Numbered from the stretch's first letter, positions 35,066 to 43,863 are shown. The stretch is DNA of 64,000 bases from Alphaproteobacteria bacterium (GCA_016869975.1 VGCZ01000015.1:1-64000), one strand, 5' to 3'. The notes: generated by a model not told the origin, from the sequence alone. A program made the numbers and translations.

Positions 35066-35709
35066 TGCGCGTCGGCGCCTTCAACGTCGCGCGCGCGGAT
35101 GCGCGCGAGCGTGCGGTCGAGGAAATCGAGCCGGTCCTGGCCCCAGAAACGTTCGCCCTCGAGCACGAAGGTCGGCGCGCCGAATACGCCGAGCTTCTCG
35201 GCCTCCGCGCTGTACTGGCGATAGAGCGCCTGCACGGGCTCGCTGGTCTCGGCCGACACCAGCTCGGCGCCAGGCAGGCCATTCTCGTCGGCGACGGCGC
35301 GACGCACATCGGCTTGCGCGGTATCGCGCTCCTCTGCCCACAACGCACGCAGCAGGGCGTGGCTGAGGCGGAAAGCGTCGAGGCCGCGCATCTGGGCGGC
35401 GATCACCGTCCAGCCCGGCCGCTTGTTCCAGTCCGGGTCGGTGACGATCTCCGGGTAGTGTTTCGGCTTCAGTACCATCGGCATGCCGAGATGGCGGCGC
35501 CAGCGATCGAGCTCGAGGTCGTGGTAGGTGCGGCGCGGTTGCGGGCGCGTGCGCAGCGGCACGCCGCCGGTCTTCGGCACCACGACCTGGAAGTCGTATG
35601 GTTTGAGCACGAGGCGCAAGCGATGGCGGCGCACGATATCCTGCAGCCTGGGGCCCATGAAATACGCCCAGGGCGACGACAGGCTGTAGAAGCAGGCCAG
35701 CTCGATCAT
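35062..35709 (-). CDS. DsbA-family protein, paralogue of the previous gene
   Basis: This 215-residue thioredoxin-like isomerase has the same layout: YSLSSPWAYFMGPRL at the start and FGAPTFVLEGERFWGQDRL near the end. It is related to the downstream gene (34358-35065), implying a tandem duplication. I chose ATG 35709, which follows AGGAG and matches the family start MIELACFYS. The same frame stays open upstream into a carboxyltransferase remnant, so a longer fusion protein is possible in principle. Confidence 0.85.
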   Translation of the reverse strand: MIELACFYSLSSPWAYFMGPRLQDIVRRHRLRLVLKPYDFQVVVPKTGGVPLRTRPQPRRTYHDLELDRWRRHLGMPMVLKPKHYPEIVTDPDWNKRPGWTVIAAQMRGLDAFRLSHALLRALWAEERDTAQADVRRAVADENGLPGAELVSAETSEPVQALYRQYSAEAEKLGVFGAPTFVLEGERFWGQDRLDFLDRTLARIRARDVEGADAQ

Positions 35710-35927
35710 GCGACTGCTCCTGACATGGTCGATGGCGCTCTGCGTGCCGGCATAGATCGTGTAGTCGTGCAACAGCAGGTCGACCGGTCTTCCCTCGACC
35801 CGCGCCACGCCCATGACGATGCCGTCGGCCGCGCCGCCGCCCTGGGCCGCGCCGCGTCGAGCGTCTCGGCATGGGTGTCAAGGACGGCCCGCGGATCGGG
35901 CCTGAGCGATGGCGCGCTGTCGGTCAT
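35710..35927 (-). pseudogene. Remnant of an acyl-CoA carboxylase carboxyltransferase (beta) subunit
   Basis: Reading down the minus strand, one frame gives TDSAPSLRPDPRAVLDTHA and ETLDAARP, then about 50 residues of the family are missing, and a second frame gives ADGIVMGVARVEGRPVDLLL and HDYTIYAGTQSAIDH. The second part resembles the family core around the GxVNG and DYTVLAGTQG stretch. The two pieces are in different frames and the downstream two thirds of the gene is absent. The frame of the second piece runs directly into the isomerase gene. A frameshift and large deletion are the simplest explanation. Confidence 0.6.
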
Positions 35928-35934
35928 GTCCGGT

Positions 35935-36909
35935 TCAGTCGATCGAGGCTCCGACCTGCTTGACGACCTCCGCCCAGCGGGCGCGGTTCTCCTTCACGGT
36001 CTGGCGGAACTGCTCGACGGTCTCGATCCGGGGCGCGCTGCCGAGATCGGTGATGCGCTTGGCGATATCTGGCGACGCCAGCACCTTGTTGGTCGCCGCG
36101 TTGAGCCTCGCGGCAATCGCCGGATCGAGGCCCTTGGGGCCGAAGAAGGCGAACCAGATGTAGCTCTCGAAGCCGGGGACGCCGGACTCGGCGATGGTCG
36201 GGATGTCGGGCACGGCGACGACGCGTCGGGCGGTCGAGACGCCCAGCAGGCGCACCTTGCCGGCGCGCCACTGCGCCTGGACCGTCTGCACCAGGTTGAA
36301 GATGCAGCAGGTCTGCCCGGTGATCACCGACTGCAGTGCCTCCGGCCCGCCCTTGTAGGGCACGTGCACCATGTCGAGGCCGGCGCGGGCGTTGAACTCG
36401 GCGAAGGCGAGATGCGTGCCGGTGCCGTTGCCGGTCGAGGCGAAATTGTACTTGCCCGGCGCCGCCTTGACCTTGGTGATGAAATCCTGGACCGAGCTCG
36501 CGTCGATGATCTGCGGGTTGATCGTCAGCACGTTCGAGACATCGACCAGGGTGGCGATCGGCGTGAAGTCGGCCTCGACGTCGAAGGGCAGGCGCTTGTA
36601 GAGCGCGGCGTTGACGCCGTGCGTCGCGGCGGTGCCCAGCAGGATCGTGTAGCCGTCGGGCTTGGCGCGCGCCACCAGCTCGGAGGCGACGTTGCCGCCG
36701 GCGCCGGTCTTGTAGTCGATCACGATCTTGGTGCCGAGCTCCTTCTCCAGCGGCTCCTGCAGCATGCGTGCGATCACGTCGACGCCCGAGCCGGCGGGGA
36801 AGCCCATGTAGATCGTGATCGGCTTGGCCGCCGGCCAGTCCTGCGCCCCGGCTGGCGCGACGAGGCCGAGCGCCGCGAGCGCGGCGACGACTCGGAAAAG
36901 AGTTCTCAT
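35935..36909 (-). CDS. Bug-family (TctC-like) solute-binding protein
   Basis: This 324-residue protein has a signal peptide ending about APAGAQD and the Bug motifs KPITIYMGFPAGSG, YKTGAGGNVASE and HVPYKGGPEALQ. It is periplasmic and presumably binds an organic acid. The transporter subunits TctA and TctB are not nearby. It lies upstream, on the same strand, of the carboxyltransferase remnant and the isomerase pair, which may once have formed one operon. Confidence 0.92.
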   Translation of the reverse strand: MRTLFRVVAALAALGLVAPAGAQDWPAAKPITIYMGFPAGSGVDVIARMLQEPLEKELGTKIVIDYKTGAGGNVASELVARAKPDGYTILLGTAATHGVNAALYKRLPFDVEADFTPIATLVDVSNVLTINPQIIDASSVQDFITKVKAAPGKYNFASTGNGTGTHLAFAEFNARAGLDMVHVPYKGGPEALQSVITGQTCCIFNLVQTVQAQWRAGKVRLLGVSTARRVVAVPDIPTIAESGVPGFESYIWFAFFGPKGLDPAIAARLNAATNKVLASPDIAKRITDLGSAPRIETVEQFRQTVKENRARWAEVVKQVGASID

Positions 36910-36962
36910 GGCGAGGATTCTCCGGTTGGCCTATTTGGACCACATCGTGCTGCGATTTCGCT

Positions 36963-37880
36963 TCATGCGGCAAGGCGCAGAATGCGCGCGGCGAGGCGCT
37001 CGCGATCCTCGGCGGTAAACGGCGCGATCTTGCGGATGCGCTGGTCGAACAACACGCCAACGCCGTCGGCCACCGCCGCCAGCTCGCCGCTATCGGCGTC
37101 GAACAGGAAGTGGGCGAGGTGCATGGTCTTGTCGCTCGCCGCCAGCATGCCGCTCATCACCACAGTCAGCGCGCCGGCGCGTAGTGGCCGGCGGATCTCG
37201 TTGCGCAGCTCCAGCACCACGGTGCCTTGCTGGCGATCGCGCATGCTGAGGCGATCGAAGCCCATGGCCTGCCAGAAGCCCGGCGCGCCGTCGGAGTAGC
37301 GGCCGAAATGGAAGCGCGGCAGCAACGCGCCATCGGCGTCGCATTCCTCCGGCTGGACCACGCCCTGCACGATCGTCACGAGACCCGCCGCCGCCGCGCG
37401 ATCGAGCGTCAGGTCGGGCAGGGATCCGAGCGAGCCTGCGGTGCGGGGCTGGGCGTTGGCCGGCAGCGTCACGCGCGTCGCTTTGGCGTGCGTGCGAAAG
37501 GCCGGCGGCCACGCCGCCGCCTTGCCGCCGCCATCGACGCAGCGCGTCACCTGGCGCACGGTGCCGGCCACCTCGCCGCTGAGCGCGTTGCGGATCTCGT
37601 GATAGGCGACCAGGGTCGATTCGCCGATCTCGACCGGGCCGGAGGCGACTTCCCAGGCGTCGGCGGCGAACATCTCGCGGTGATAGCGGATGTGATCCTC
37701 GACCGTGCGCACCTTCAGGCCGGCGGCGGCAAGCGCGCGCGGCCCAAGGCCGAGCACCGCCTCGAGGTGGCGCGCGCCGTCCCAGGCGAAGGCCGGGAAA
37801 TACTGGACGTTGAGGTGTTCGTTCTCGTCGCACTGCCAGGTGTTGACGCAGCCGCGCGCGGTGGGGATCAGGTCGGTCAT
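36963..37880 (-). CDS. Acyl-CoA thioesterase-like double hotdog protein
   Basis: This 305-residue protein consists of two hotdog-type halves: the first with CVNTWQCDENEHLNVQYFPA and the second with RFHFGRYSDGAPGFWQAM and KTMHLAHFLFDADSG. The catalytic Asp/Asn of 4-hydroxybenzoyl-CoA-type thioesterases is likely the Asp or Asn in the first motif. The pairing suggests a pseudodimer. The ATG at 37880 is chosen over a longer start. Substrate unknown, perhaps a CoA ester made by neighbouring enzymes. Confidence 0.8.
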   Translation of the reverse strand: MTDLIPTARGCVNTWQCDENEHLNVQYFPAFAWDGARHLEAVLGLGPRALAAAGLKVRTVEDHIRYHREMFAADAWEVASGPVEIGESTLVAYHEIRNALSGEVAGTVRQVTRCVDGGGKAAAWPPAFRTHAKATRVTLPANAQPRTAGSLGSLPDLTLDRAAAAGLVTIVQGVVQPEECDADGALLPRFHFGRYSDGAPGFWQAMGFDRLSMRDRQQGTVVLELRNEIRRPLRAGALTVVMSGMLAASDKTMHLAHFLFDADSGELAAVADGVGVLFDQRIRKIAPFTAEDRERLAARILRLAA

Positions 37881-37960
37881 GGCCGGCGCCTGTAGCATCG
37901 CCTCGACCGCGACGCCATCGCGGCGCTAGGATCGCGCCGCCATGCGAACGGGAGATGACG

Positions 37961-38275
37961 ATGATCTACGAACTGCGCACCTACAACGTGAAGCCGGAAC
38001 ACGCTGGCGAGGTCGTCGCGGTCTACGAGCAGTACGGCTGGCCGCAACTCAAGAAGTGGCGCAAGAACCTGGTCGGCTACTTCATCTCCGACATCGGCCC
38101 GCTGCACCAGATCGTCCATCTCTGGAAGTTCGCCGACCACGATGCGCGCGACCACCAGTGGACCTCGCTGCGCGCCAATCCCAAGTTCGTCGATTTCGGC
38201 CGCCGCATCCGCCCGATGCTGGCCTCGCAGGAGAACAAGATCCTCAAGGCCGCGCCGTGGAGCCCGAAGGTCTAG
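37961..38275 (+). CDS. NIPSNAP family protein
   Basis: This 104-residue protein shows the NIPSNAP pattern: IYELRTYNVKPEHAGEVV at the start and VHLWKFADHDARDHQWTSLR later, giving a ferredoxin-like dimer. The function of bacterial members is unknown. I prefer ATG 37961, six bases after GGGAG; ATG 37955 touches the site directly. Its TAG is adjacent, without a gap, to the TAG of the convergent molybdoenzyme gene (TAGCTA). Confidence 0.85.
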   Translation: MIYELRTYNVKPEHAGEVVAVYEQYGWPQLKKWRKNLVGYFISDIGPLHQIVHLWKFADHDARDHQWTSLRANPKFVDFGRRIRPMLASQENKILKAAPWSPKV

Positions 38276-40633
38276 CTACACCTTCTTGGCCGCTTGAATC
38301 GCCTGCCACACCCGCATCGGCGTGGCCGGCATGTCGATGTGGGTGACGCCCAGCGGCAGCAGTGCGTCGACCACGGCGTTCATGACGGAGGGCAGCGCGC
38401 CGGCGCAGCCGGCCTCGCCGCAGCCTTTGGCGCCCAGCACGTTGGTCGTCGCCGGCACGGGGTGGAAGTCGCCCGCGAAGAACGGCGCGTCCGAGGCGCG
38501 CGGCAGCGCGTAGTCGGTGTAGGAGCCGGTGAGGAACTGGCCGTCCTCGCTGTAGACCGTGCGCTCGAGCAGCGCCTGGCCGATGCCCTGCACGATGCCG
38601 CCATGCGCCTGGCCGGCGACCAGCATCGGGTTGATGACCGTGCCGAAGTCGTTGACCATCGCGTACTTCACCACCTCGACCAAGCCGGTCTTGGGATCGA
38701 CCTCGACCTCGCAGACGTGGCAGCCATTGGGATAGGCCGACGGCGCCGCTTCGTGCACGTGCTTCACATCGAGCGAGGCGGGCGTGCCCTCCGGCAGCTT
38801 CAGCCCGCCGCGCAGCCTCTCCGCCAGCTCCATGATGCCGATGCCGCGATCGGTGCCGACGATGGCGAAGCGGCCGCGCTGGAACTCGATGTCGGCCACC
38901 GCCGCCTCGAGTACCACCGAAGCGATCTTCTTGCCGTTGTCGACGACCTTCTCGCTGGCTTCGACGATCGCCGCACCACTGGCCATCATCGACTTCGAGC
39001 CGCCAGTGCCGCCGCCGGCGATCAGCTCGTCGCTGTCGCCCTGTAGCAGGCGGATCCTGTCAAACGGGATGCCGAGACGATCACTCAGCACCTGGGCGAA
39101 GGGTGTGGCGTGGCCCTGACCATAGTCGAGCGTGCCGGTGATGATGGTGACGTCGCCATTGGCCTCGAAGCGGATGCCGCCCATCTCCTTGGTCGGCGGC
39201 GCGGTGACCTCAAGGAAGTCGCCGATACCGATGCCGCGCAGCCTGCCGCGCCGGGCGCTCTCGCCCTTGCGCGCGGCGAAGCCGCCCCAGTCGGCGAATT
39301 TCAGCGCCTTGTCCATCAGGATGGAGAACTCGCCGCTGTCGTAGGTGGTGTTCGACGCGGTCTTGTAGGGCATCTCCTCGGGGCGGATGTGGTTGCGTCG
39401 GCGCAGCTCGATCTGGTCGATACCCATCTCGCGCGCCGCCGTGGTGATCAGCCGCTCCATGAAGTAATTGGCCTCGGGCCGGCCGGCGCCGCGATAGGCG
39501 CCCACTGGCGAGGTGTGGGTGAAGGCGACCTTGGTCGAGACCTCGATCAGCGGTGTGCGATAGACGGCGGCGAGGTTGCGCGTCACGCCCATCGAGCCCA
39601 TCAGCGGTCCGACATTGGCGAGATAGCCGCCGACATTGGCGTAACCGGTCAGCCGTACCGCGAGGAATCGTCCATCCTTGTCGAGCGCCAGCTCGCCCAT
39701 AAAATCGTGGTCGCGGCCGTGCTGGTCCGACACGAAGCTGCCCGAGCGCTCGTCGGTCCATTTGACCGGCCGGCCCAGCAGCTTCGACGCATGGAACAGC
39801 CCGGCGTATTCGGGAAAGGGCGAGCCCTTCATGCCGAAGGATCCTCCGACGTTGCCGGTCAGCACGCGTACCTTGTCGGGCTTCACGTTCAGCAGCTGCG
39901 CCATCTGGTGCTTCAGCCCGAACGCGCCCTGGTTGCCGGCGTGGAAGGTGTAGCGGTCCGTAGCCGGGTCGTAATTGCCGATAGCCGAGCGCGGCTCCAT
40001 CGCGCTGACGACGATGCGGTTGCTGACCAGCGACAGGCGCGTGACATGCGCCGCGCCGGCGAAGGCCTCCGCGACCTTCGCCGCGTCGCCGGCGTGGAAA
40101 TCGAGACAGACATTGCCGGGCACGTCGTCGAAGACCAGCGGCGCGCCCGGCAGGGTGGCGGCGCGCGCGTCGGTCACCGCCGGCAGCGGATCGATGTCGA
40201 CTGCGACGGCCTCGGCTGCGTCCTTGGCCTGGGCGATAGTCTCGGCGACGACGAAGGCCACCGGGTCGCCGACGAAGCGCACCTTGTCGGTGGCCAGGGA
40301 ATGGCGCGTCGGCGTCTTCATCGGCGTGCCGTCGCGATTGGGCACGATGATCATGGTCTTCAACGCGCCATAGCCGGCGGCGTCGAGATCGGCACCGGTC
40401 CACACGCCCAGCACGCCGGGCATCGCCCTCGCCACGCCGGTATCGATGCCCTTGATCACGCCGTGCGCATATTGGCTGCGCACCATCACGCAATAGGCCT
40501 GGTTCGGCAGGTTGATATCGTCGGTGTAGCGGCCCTGGCCGCGCAGCAGGGTAGGATCCTCCTTGCGCGTCACCGGCTGGCCGACGGCGAATTTCAAGGA
40601 GCCAAGCTGGTTCGCGTCCGCGTGCATGGTCAT
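38276..40633 (-). CDS. Xanthine dehydrogenase family, molybdopterin-binding large subunit (CoxL-like)
   Basis: This 785-residue protein has the N-terminal a/b hammerhead domain (GQGRYTDDINLPNQ, residues about 20-130) and the cofactor domains, with GAYRGAGRPEANYF at the active site loop. The CO dehydrogenase signature AYxCSFR is absent, so this is a general aldehyde, aromatic or N-heterocycle hydroxylase, not a CO oxidiser. The iron-sulfur (CoxS) and FAD (CoxM) partners are not in the adjacent genes. They may be encoded elsewhere, or this subunit may use another partner. Confidence 0.9.
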   Translation of the reverse strand: MTMHADANQLGSLKFAVGQPVTRKEDPTLLRGQGRYTDDINLPNQAYCVMVRSQYAHGVIKGIDTGVARAMPGVLGVWTGADLDAAGYGALKTMIIVPNRDGTPMKTPTRHSLATDKVRFVGDPVAFVVAETIAQAKDAAEAVAVDIDPLPAVTDARAATLPGAPLVFDDVPGNVCLDFHAGDAAKVAEAFAGAAHVTRLSLVSNRIVVSAMEPRSAIGNYDPATDRYTFHAGNQGAFGLKHQMAQLLNVKPDKVRVLTGNVGGSFGMKGSPFPEYAGLFHASKLLGRPVKWTDERSGSFVSDQHGRDHDFMGELALDKDGRFLAVRLTGYANVGGYLANVGPLMGSMGVTRNLAAVYRTPLIEVSTKVAFTHTSPVGAYRGAGRPEANYFMERLITTAAREMGIDQIELRRRNHIRPEEMPYKTASNTTYDSGEFSILMDKALKFADWGGFAARKGESARRGRLRGIGIGDFLEVTAPPTKEMGGIRFEANGDVTIITGTLDYGQGHATPFAQVLSDRLGIPFDRIRLLQGDSDELIAGGGTGGSKSMMASGAAIVEASEKVVDNGKKIASVVLEAAVADIEFQRGRFAIVGTDRGIGIMELAERLRGGLKLPEGTPASLDVKHVHEAAPSAYPNGCHVCEVEVDPKTGLVEVVKYAMVNDFGTVINPMLVAGQAHGGIVQGIGQALLERTVYSEDGQFLTGSYTDYALPRASDAPFFAGDFHPVPATTNVLGAKGCGEAGCAGALPSVMNAVVDALLPLGVTHIDMPATPMRVWQAIQAAKKV

Positions 40634-40884
40634 GGGTCGGTCCGGGGTTCGATGGTGTGTGACAGAGATGCACGGATCATACCGCGCGCTCCAGGCATCG
40701 GAAGCCGCCGCATGTCCGCATTGCTTCATGTTCCTCTCTCCCGCAAGGGGAGAGCGGGGTCATTGCGGACGTCATCTCGTGCAAACCAGACCCTTCCGCA
40801 GCGCGGACCCGTGTGTCTCGACCGCGCGCGGGAAATCCACCACCATGCGCGCCGCTTGCGACGAGACGAGGGAGAGCCGGCCGC
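40634..40884. promoter_or_regulatory. Divergent intergenic region with a hairpin
   Basis: This 251-base gap separates the molybdoenzyme and thiolase-like genes. CTCTCCC-GCAA-GGGGAGAG at 40736-40754 forms a family 2-like hairpin, and the flanking GTCCGCA and TGCGGAC extend the stem. The two promoters must be here, but no reliable boxes can be placed. Confidence 0.45.
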
Positions 40885-42060
40885 ATGAGCATCAAGGGCA
40901 AGGCCTATATCGGGGGCATCTACGAGCACCCCACGCGACTGGCCACCGACAAATCGCTGGCGATGATCCACGCCGAGGTTGCCAAGGGCTGTCTCGAGGA
41001 CGCCGGCCTGAGCAAGGACGACGTCGACGCCTATTTCTGCGCCGGCGATGCGCCCGGCTTGGGGCCGATGTCGATGGCCGACTACATGGGCCTGACCAAG
41101 CTCAAGCATTTCGACTCCACCGACGTCGGCGGCTCGTCCTACGTCGTGCATGTCGGCCACGCCGCCGAAGCCATCGCGCTGGGCAAGTGCAAGGTGGCGT
41201 TGATCACCTTGGCTGGCCGCCCGCGCGCCGAAGGCATGGCCACCGGCACGGTGCCGCGCAGCCGCGGCGGCTCGCCGACGCCGGACGAGCCTTTCGAGTT
41301 CCCCTACGGCCCGACCGTGGTGAACATGTACGGCATGGCCGCGATGCGGCACATGCACGAATTCGGTACGACCAGCGAGCAGCTCGCCTGGATCAAGGTC
41401 GCCGCCTCGCACCACGCGCAGTACAACGAGCACGCATTGCTGCGTGACGTGGTGACGGTACAAGACGTGGTCAATTCGCCGATGATCTCCGATCCGCTGC
41501 ATCGCCTGGATTGCTGCGTGATCACCGATGGCGGCGGCGCGATCCTCGTCGTGGCGCCCGAGATCGCCCGCAGCCTCAAGCGGCCCAAGGTGAAGATCAT
41601 CGGCGCTGCCGAGACGACCAAGAACCAGATGGGTGGCGCGGTCGACCTGACCTACACCGGCGCGCGCTATACCGGCCCAGCGTCCTTCGCCGAGGCCGGC
41701 GTAAAGCCCTCCGACATCAAGTACGCCTCGATCTACGACAGCTTCACCATCACCGTGCTGATGCAGCTCGAGGATCTTGGCTTCTGCGAGAAGGGCAAGG
41801 GCGGCGCCTTCGTGTCCGACGGCAATCTGATCTCGGGCACCGGCAAGCTGCCGTTCAACACCGATGGCGGCGGCCTGTGCAGCAACCACCCCGGAAACCG
41901 CGGCGGCCTGACCAAGGTGCTCGAAGCGGTGCGCCAGGTGCGCGGCGAGGCGCATCCCAAGGTGCAGGTCAAGAACTGCGATCTCGCGCTTGCGCACGGC
42001 ACCGGCGGCTCGCTGGGCAGCCGGCATGGCAGCGGTACCGTCATCCTGGAGAGGGAGTAA
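40885..42060 (+). CDS. Thiolase-like protein, SCP2/Ltp2 type
   Basis: This 391-residue protein has the thiolase fold (GGIYEHPTRLATDKS; GAAETTKNQMGG; HGTGGSLGSRHGS). The nucleophilic Cys is absent: the equivalent region is DVGGSSYVVHVGHAA with Ser84 or Ser85. It resembles SCP2/Ltp2 proteins, some of which act with DUF35 proteins as retro-aldolases. The DUF35 gene follows after six bases. ATG 40885 has a GGGAGAG site. Confidence 0.88.
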   Translation: MSIKGKAYIGGIYEHPTRLATDKSLAMIHAEVAKGCLEDAGLSKDDVDAYFCAGDAPGLGPMSMADYMGLTKLKHFDSTDVGGSSYVVHVGHAAEAIALGKCKVALITLAGRPRAEGMATGTVPRSRGGSPTPDEPFEFPYGPTVVNMYGMAAMRHMHEFGTTSEQLAWIKVAASHHAQYNEHALLRDVVTVQDVVNSPMISDPLHRLDCCVITDGGGAILVVAPEIARSLKRPKVKIIGAAETTKNQMGGAVDLTYTGARYTGPASFAEAGVKPSDIKYASIYDSFTITVLMQLEDLGFCEKGKGGAFVSDGNLISGTGKLPFNTDGGGLCSNHPGNRGGLTKVLEAVRQVRGEAHPKVQVKNCDLALAHGTGGSLGSRHGSGTVILERE

Positions 42061-42066
42061 GCGATC

Positions 42067-42459
42067 ATGGCTGAGAAAGAACGCAAGCTCCCCGCGGCGG
42101 TGACCAGCCCGGAGACCGAGGAGTATTGGGCGGCGGCCAAGGAGGGCAAGCTGCTGGTCAAGAAGTGCAAGTCCTGTGGCAGGACGCACCACTATCCGCG
42201 GAGCCTCTGCCCGTATTGCTTCAGTGACAAGACGGAGTGGACCACGGCGTCGGGCAAGGGCGTGCTCTATTCCTACAGCGTCATGCGCCGCGCGCCGATT
42301 CCCTATGCACTGGCCTATGTCACCTTGGCCGAAGGCCCGACGATGATGACCAACATGGTCGATTGCGACTTCGACAAGCTGAAGGTCGGTCAGGCGGTGA
42401 AGGTGGTGTTCAAGCCCACCGAGGGCGGCGGCGCGCTGCCCTGCTTCACGCCGGCTTAG
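42067..42459 (+). CDS. DUF35 OB-fold protein with zinc ribbon, partner of the thiolase-like protein
   Basis: The 130-residue protein begins with a rubredoxin-like zinc ribbon (Cys34, Cys37, Cys48, Cys51) and ends in an OB fold (VLYSYSVMRRAPIPYALAYV). In steroid side-chain degradation such a protein (ChsH2) docks onto a thiolase-like Ltp2 and creates the aldolase active site. The close coupling here supports a similar heterodimer, with substrate unknown. Confidence 0.92.
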   Translation: MAEKERKLPAAVTSPETEEYWAAAKEGKLLVKKCKSCGRTHHYPRSLCPYCFSDKTEWTTASGKGVLYSYSVMRRAPIPYALAYVTLAEGPTMMTNMVDCDFDKLKVGQAVKVVFKPTEGGGALPCFTPA

Positions 42460-42486
42460 GGACATCTGGCGGTAGACCACATCACC

Positions 42487-42554
42487 TGTCATTCCGAGCG
42501 TAGCGAGGACTCTTTCAGCAAGACCAGAGATCCCTCGCTACGCTCGGGATGACA
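42487..42554. repeat. Palindromic repeat, family 1
   Basis: TGTCATTCCGAGCGTAGCGA and TCGCTACGCTCGGGATGACA are the arms. It follows the DUF35 gene by 27 bases. Confidence 0.88.
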
Positions 42555-42563
42555 CCGAGGTTT

Positions 42564-42585
42564 CTTCCCCCGCCAACGGGGGAAG
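42564..42585. repeat. Palindrome, family 2
   Basis: CTTCCCCCG and CGGGGGAAG form perfect arms with a short loop, ten bases behind the family 1 copy. Confidence 0.8.
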
Positions 42586-42622
42586 GTATAAGTAACCTTC
42601 GATCTCCGGGAGCATCCGCGTC

Positions 42623-43819
42623 ATGGCGCACAAGGGTTTGATCTTCGGCATCTTCCTGGCGCCGTTCCACCGCGTCGGCGACAACCCGACGTTGGCCATC
42701 GCGCGCGACATGGAGCTGATCCAGTGGCTCGACCATCTGGGCTACGACGAGGCCTGGATCGGCGAGCACCATTCCGCCGGCTGGGAGGTGATCGCCTCGC
42801 CTGAGCTGATTATCGCCGCCGCCGCCGAGCGCACGCGCAACATCCGGCTCGGCTCGGGCGTCACCAGCCTGCCCTATCACCACCCGCTGATGGTGGCGAA
42901 CCGCTTCGTGCAGCTCGACCACATGACGCGCGGCCGCGCTATGCTGGGCGTCGGCCCCGGCGCGCTGGTGTCGGACGCCTACATGCTGGGCATCGCCCCG
43001 GACACACAGCGCCGCCGCATGGACGAGTCGCTCGACGCGATCACCCGGCTGCTGGCCTGCGAGGAGCCGGTGACGATGAAGACCGACTGGTTCGAGATGA
43101 ACCAGGCGCGCCTGCATCTGGCGCCCTACACCTATCCGCGCTTCCCGATCGCCGTGGCCAGCACGCTCACGCCGGCCGGCATGCAGGCTGCCGGCAAGTA
43201 CGGCCTGGGCGTGCTGTCGCTGGGCGCCGGCCTGCCCGGCGGCGCCGACGCGCTGGCCAACCAGTGGAAGATCGCCCAGGACGAGGCGGCCAAGGTCGGC
43301 CGCACGATGAACCGCAAGGATTGGCGCCTGGTGATCAACATGCACACCGCCGAGGACGACGAGCTGGCGATCGAGCAGGTCAAGATCGGCGAGCGGATCG
43401 AGACCGTGACCTATTTCGAGGACACGCTGGGCCGCCCGCCGGGCCGCGCCGACGATCCGCTGCGCGACGGCGTGAAGATGGGCACGACGCTTGTCGGTTC
43501 ACCCGATACGGTGAGCCGTGGCATCGAGCGGCTGATCGAGAGCAGCCAGGGCGGCATCGGCGGCGTGATGTTCCGCGCCCATGAATGGGCCGATCGCGAT
43601 AAGACGATGAAGAGCTTCGAGCTCTTCGCGCGCTGGGTGATGCCGCGCTTCCAGGGCTCGCTTGACACCGTCGTCGCCTCGCGCGAATGGGCCAAGGCCA
43701 ACCGCCGCACGATCTTCAGCCCCAACGTGGCGGCGATCGCCAAGGCCTATACCGACGCCGGCAAGCCGATCCCCGAGGAGTACAAGACCCGCCTCACCGG
43801 CGCGCGCGATTCGGATTGA
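42623..43819 (+). CDS. LLM-class flavin-dependent oxidoreductase (limonene/alkanal-type)
   Basis: This 398-residue monooxygenase-like protein has IGEHHSAGWEVIASPELI and GRAMLGVGPGALVSDAY near the N-terminus, typical of the limonene and alkane monooxygenase side of the LLM family. It probably needs reduced flavin from a separate reductase. GGGAG precedes the ATG. No reductase gene is nearby. It is distinct from the LLM proteins at 28299-29570 and 53166-54296. Confidence 0.9.
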   Translation: MAHKGLIFGIFLAPFHRVGDNPTLAIARDMELIQWLDHLGYDEAWIGEHHSAGWEVIASPELIIAAAAERTRNIRLGSGVTSLPYHHPLMVANRFVQLDHMTRGRAMLGVGPGALVSDAYMLGIAPDTQRRRMDESLDAITRLLACEEPVTMKTDWFEMNQARLHLAPYTYPRFPIAVASTLTPAGMQAAGKYGLGVLSLGAGLPGGADALANQWKIAQDEAAKVGRTMNRKDWRLVINMHTAEDDELAIEQVKIGERIETVTYFEDTLGRPPGRADDPLRDGVKMGTTLVGSPDTVSRGIERLIESSQGGIGGVMFRAHEWADRDKTMKSFELFARWVMPRFQGSLDTVVASREWAKANRRTIFSPNVAAIAKAYTDAGKPIPEEYKTRLTGARDSD

Positions 43820-43830
43820 TCAGGCACGAA

Positions 43831-43860
43831 CTACCTTCCCCCGCCAGCGGGGGAAGGTAG
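43831..43860. terminator. Bidirectional hairpin between convergent genes (family 2 repeat)
   Basis: CTACCTTCCCCCGC and GCGGGGGAAGGTAG are perfect 14-base arms with a CA loop. It lies between the LLM stop (43819) and the threonine ammonia-lyase stop (43864). There is no T run, so it would act as a repeat or a rho-type stop rather than a classical terminator. Confidence 0.6.
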
Positions 43861-43863
43861 GGT

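Noticed and set aside
34582-37299. Long open frame on the plus strand across the isomerases and Bug gene
   Set aside because: It runs antisense to well-supported genes and reads as Arg/Ala/Gly-rich shadow.
38276-40633. Carbon monoxide dehydrogenase large subunit
   Set aside because: The AYxCSFR active-site motif of form I CO dehydrogenase is absent; the loop reads AYRGAGR.
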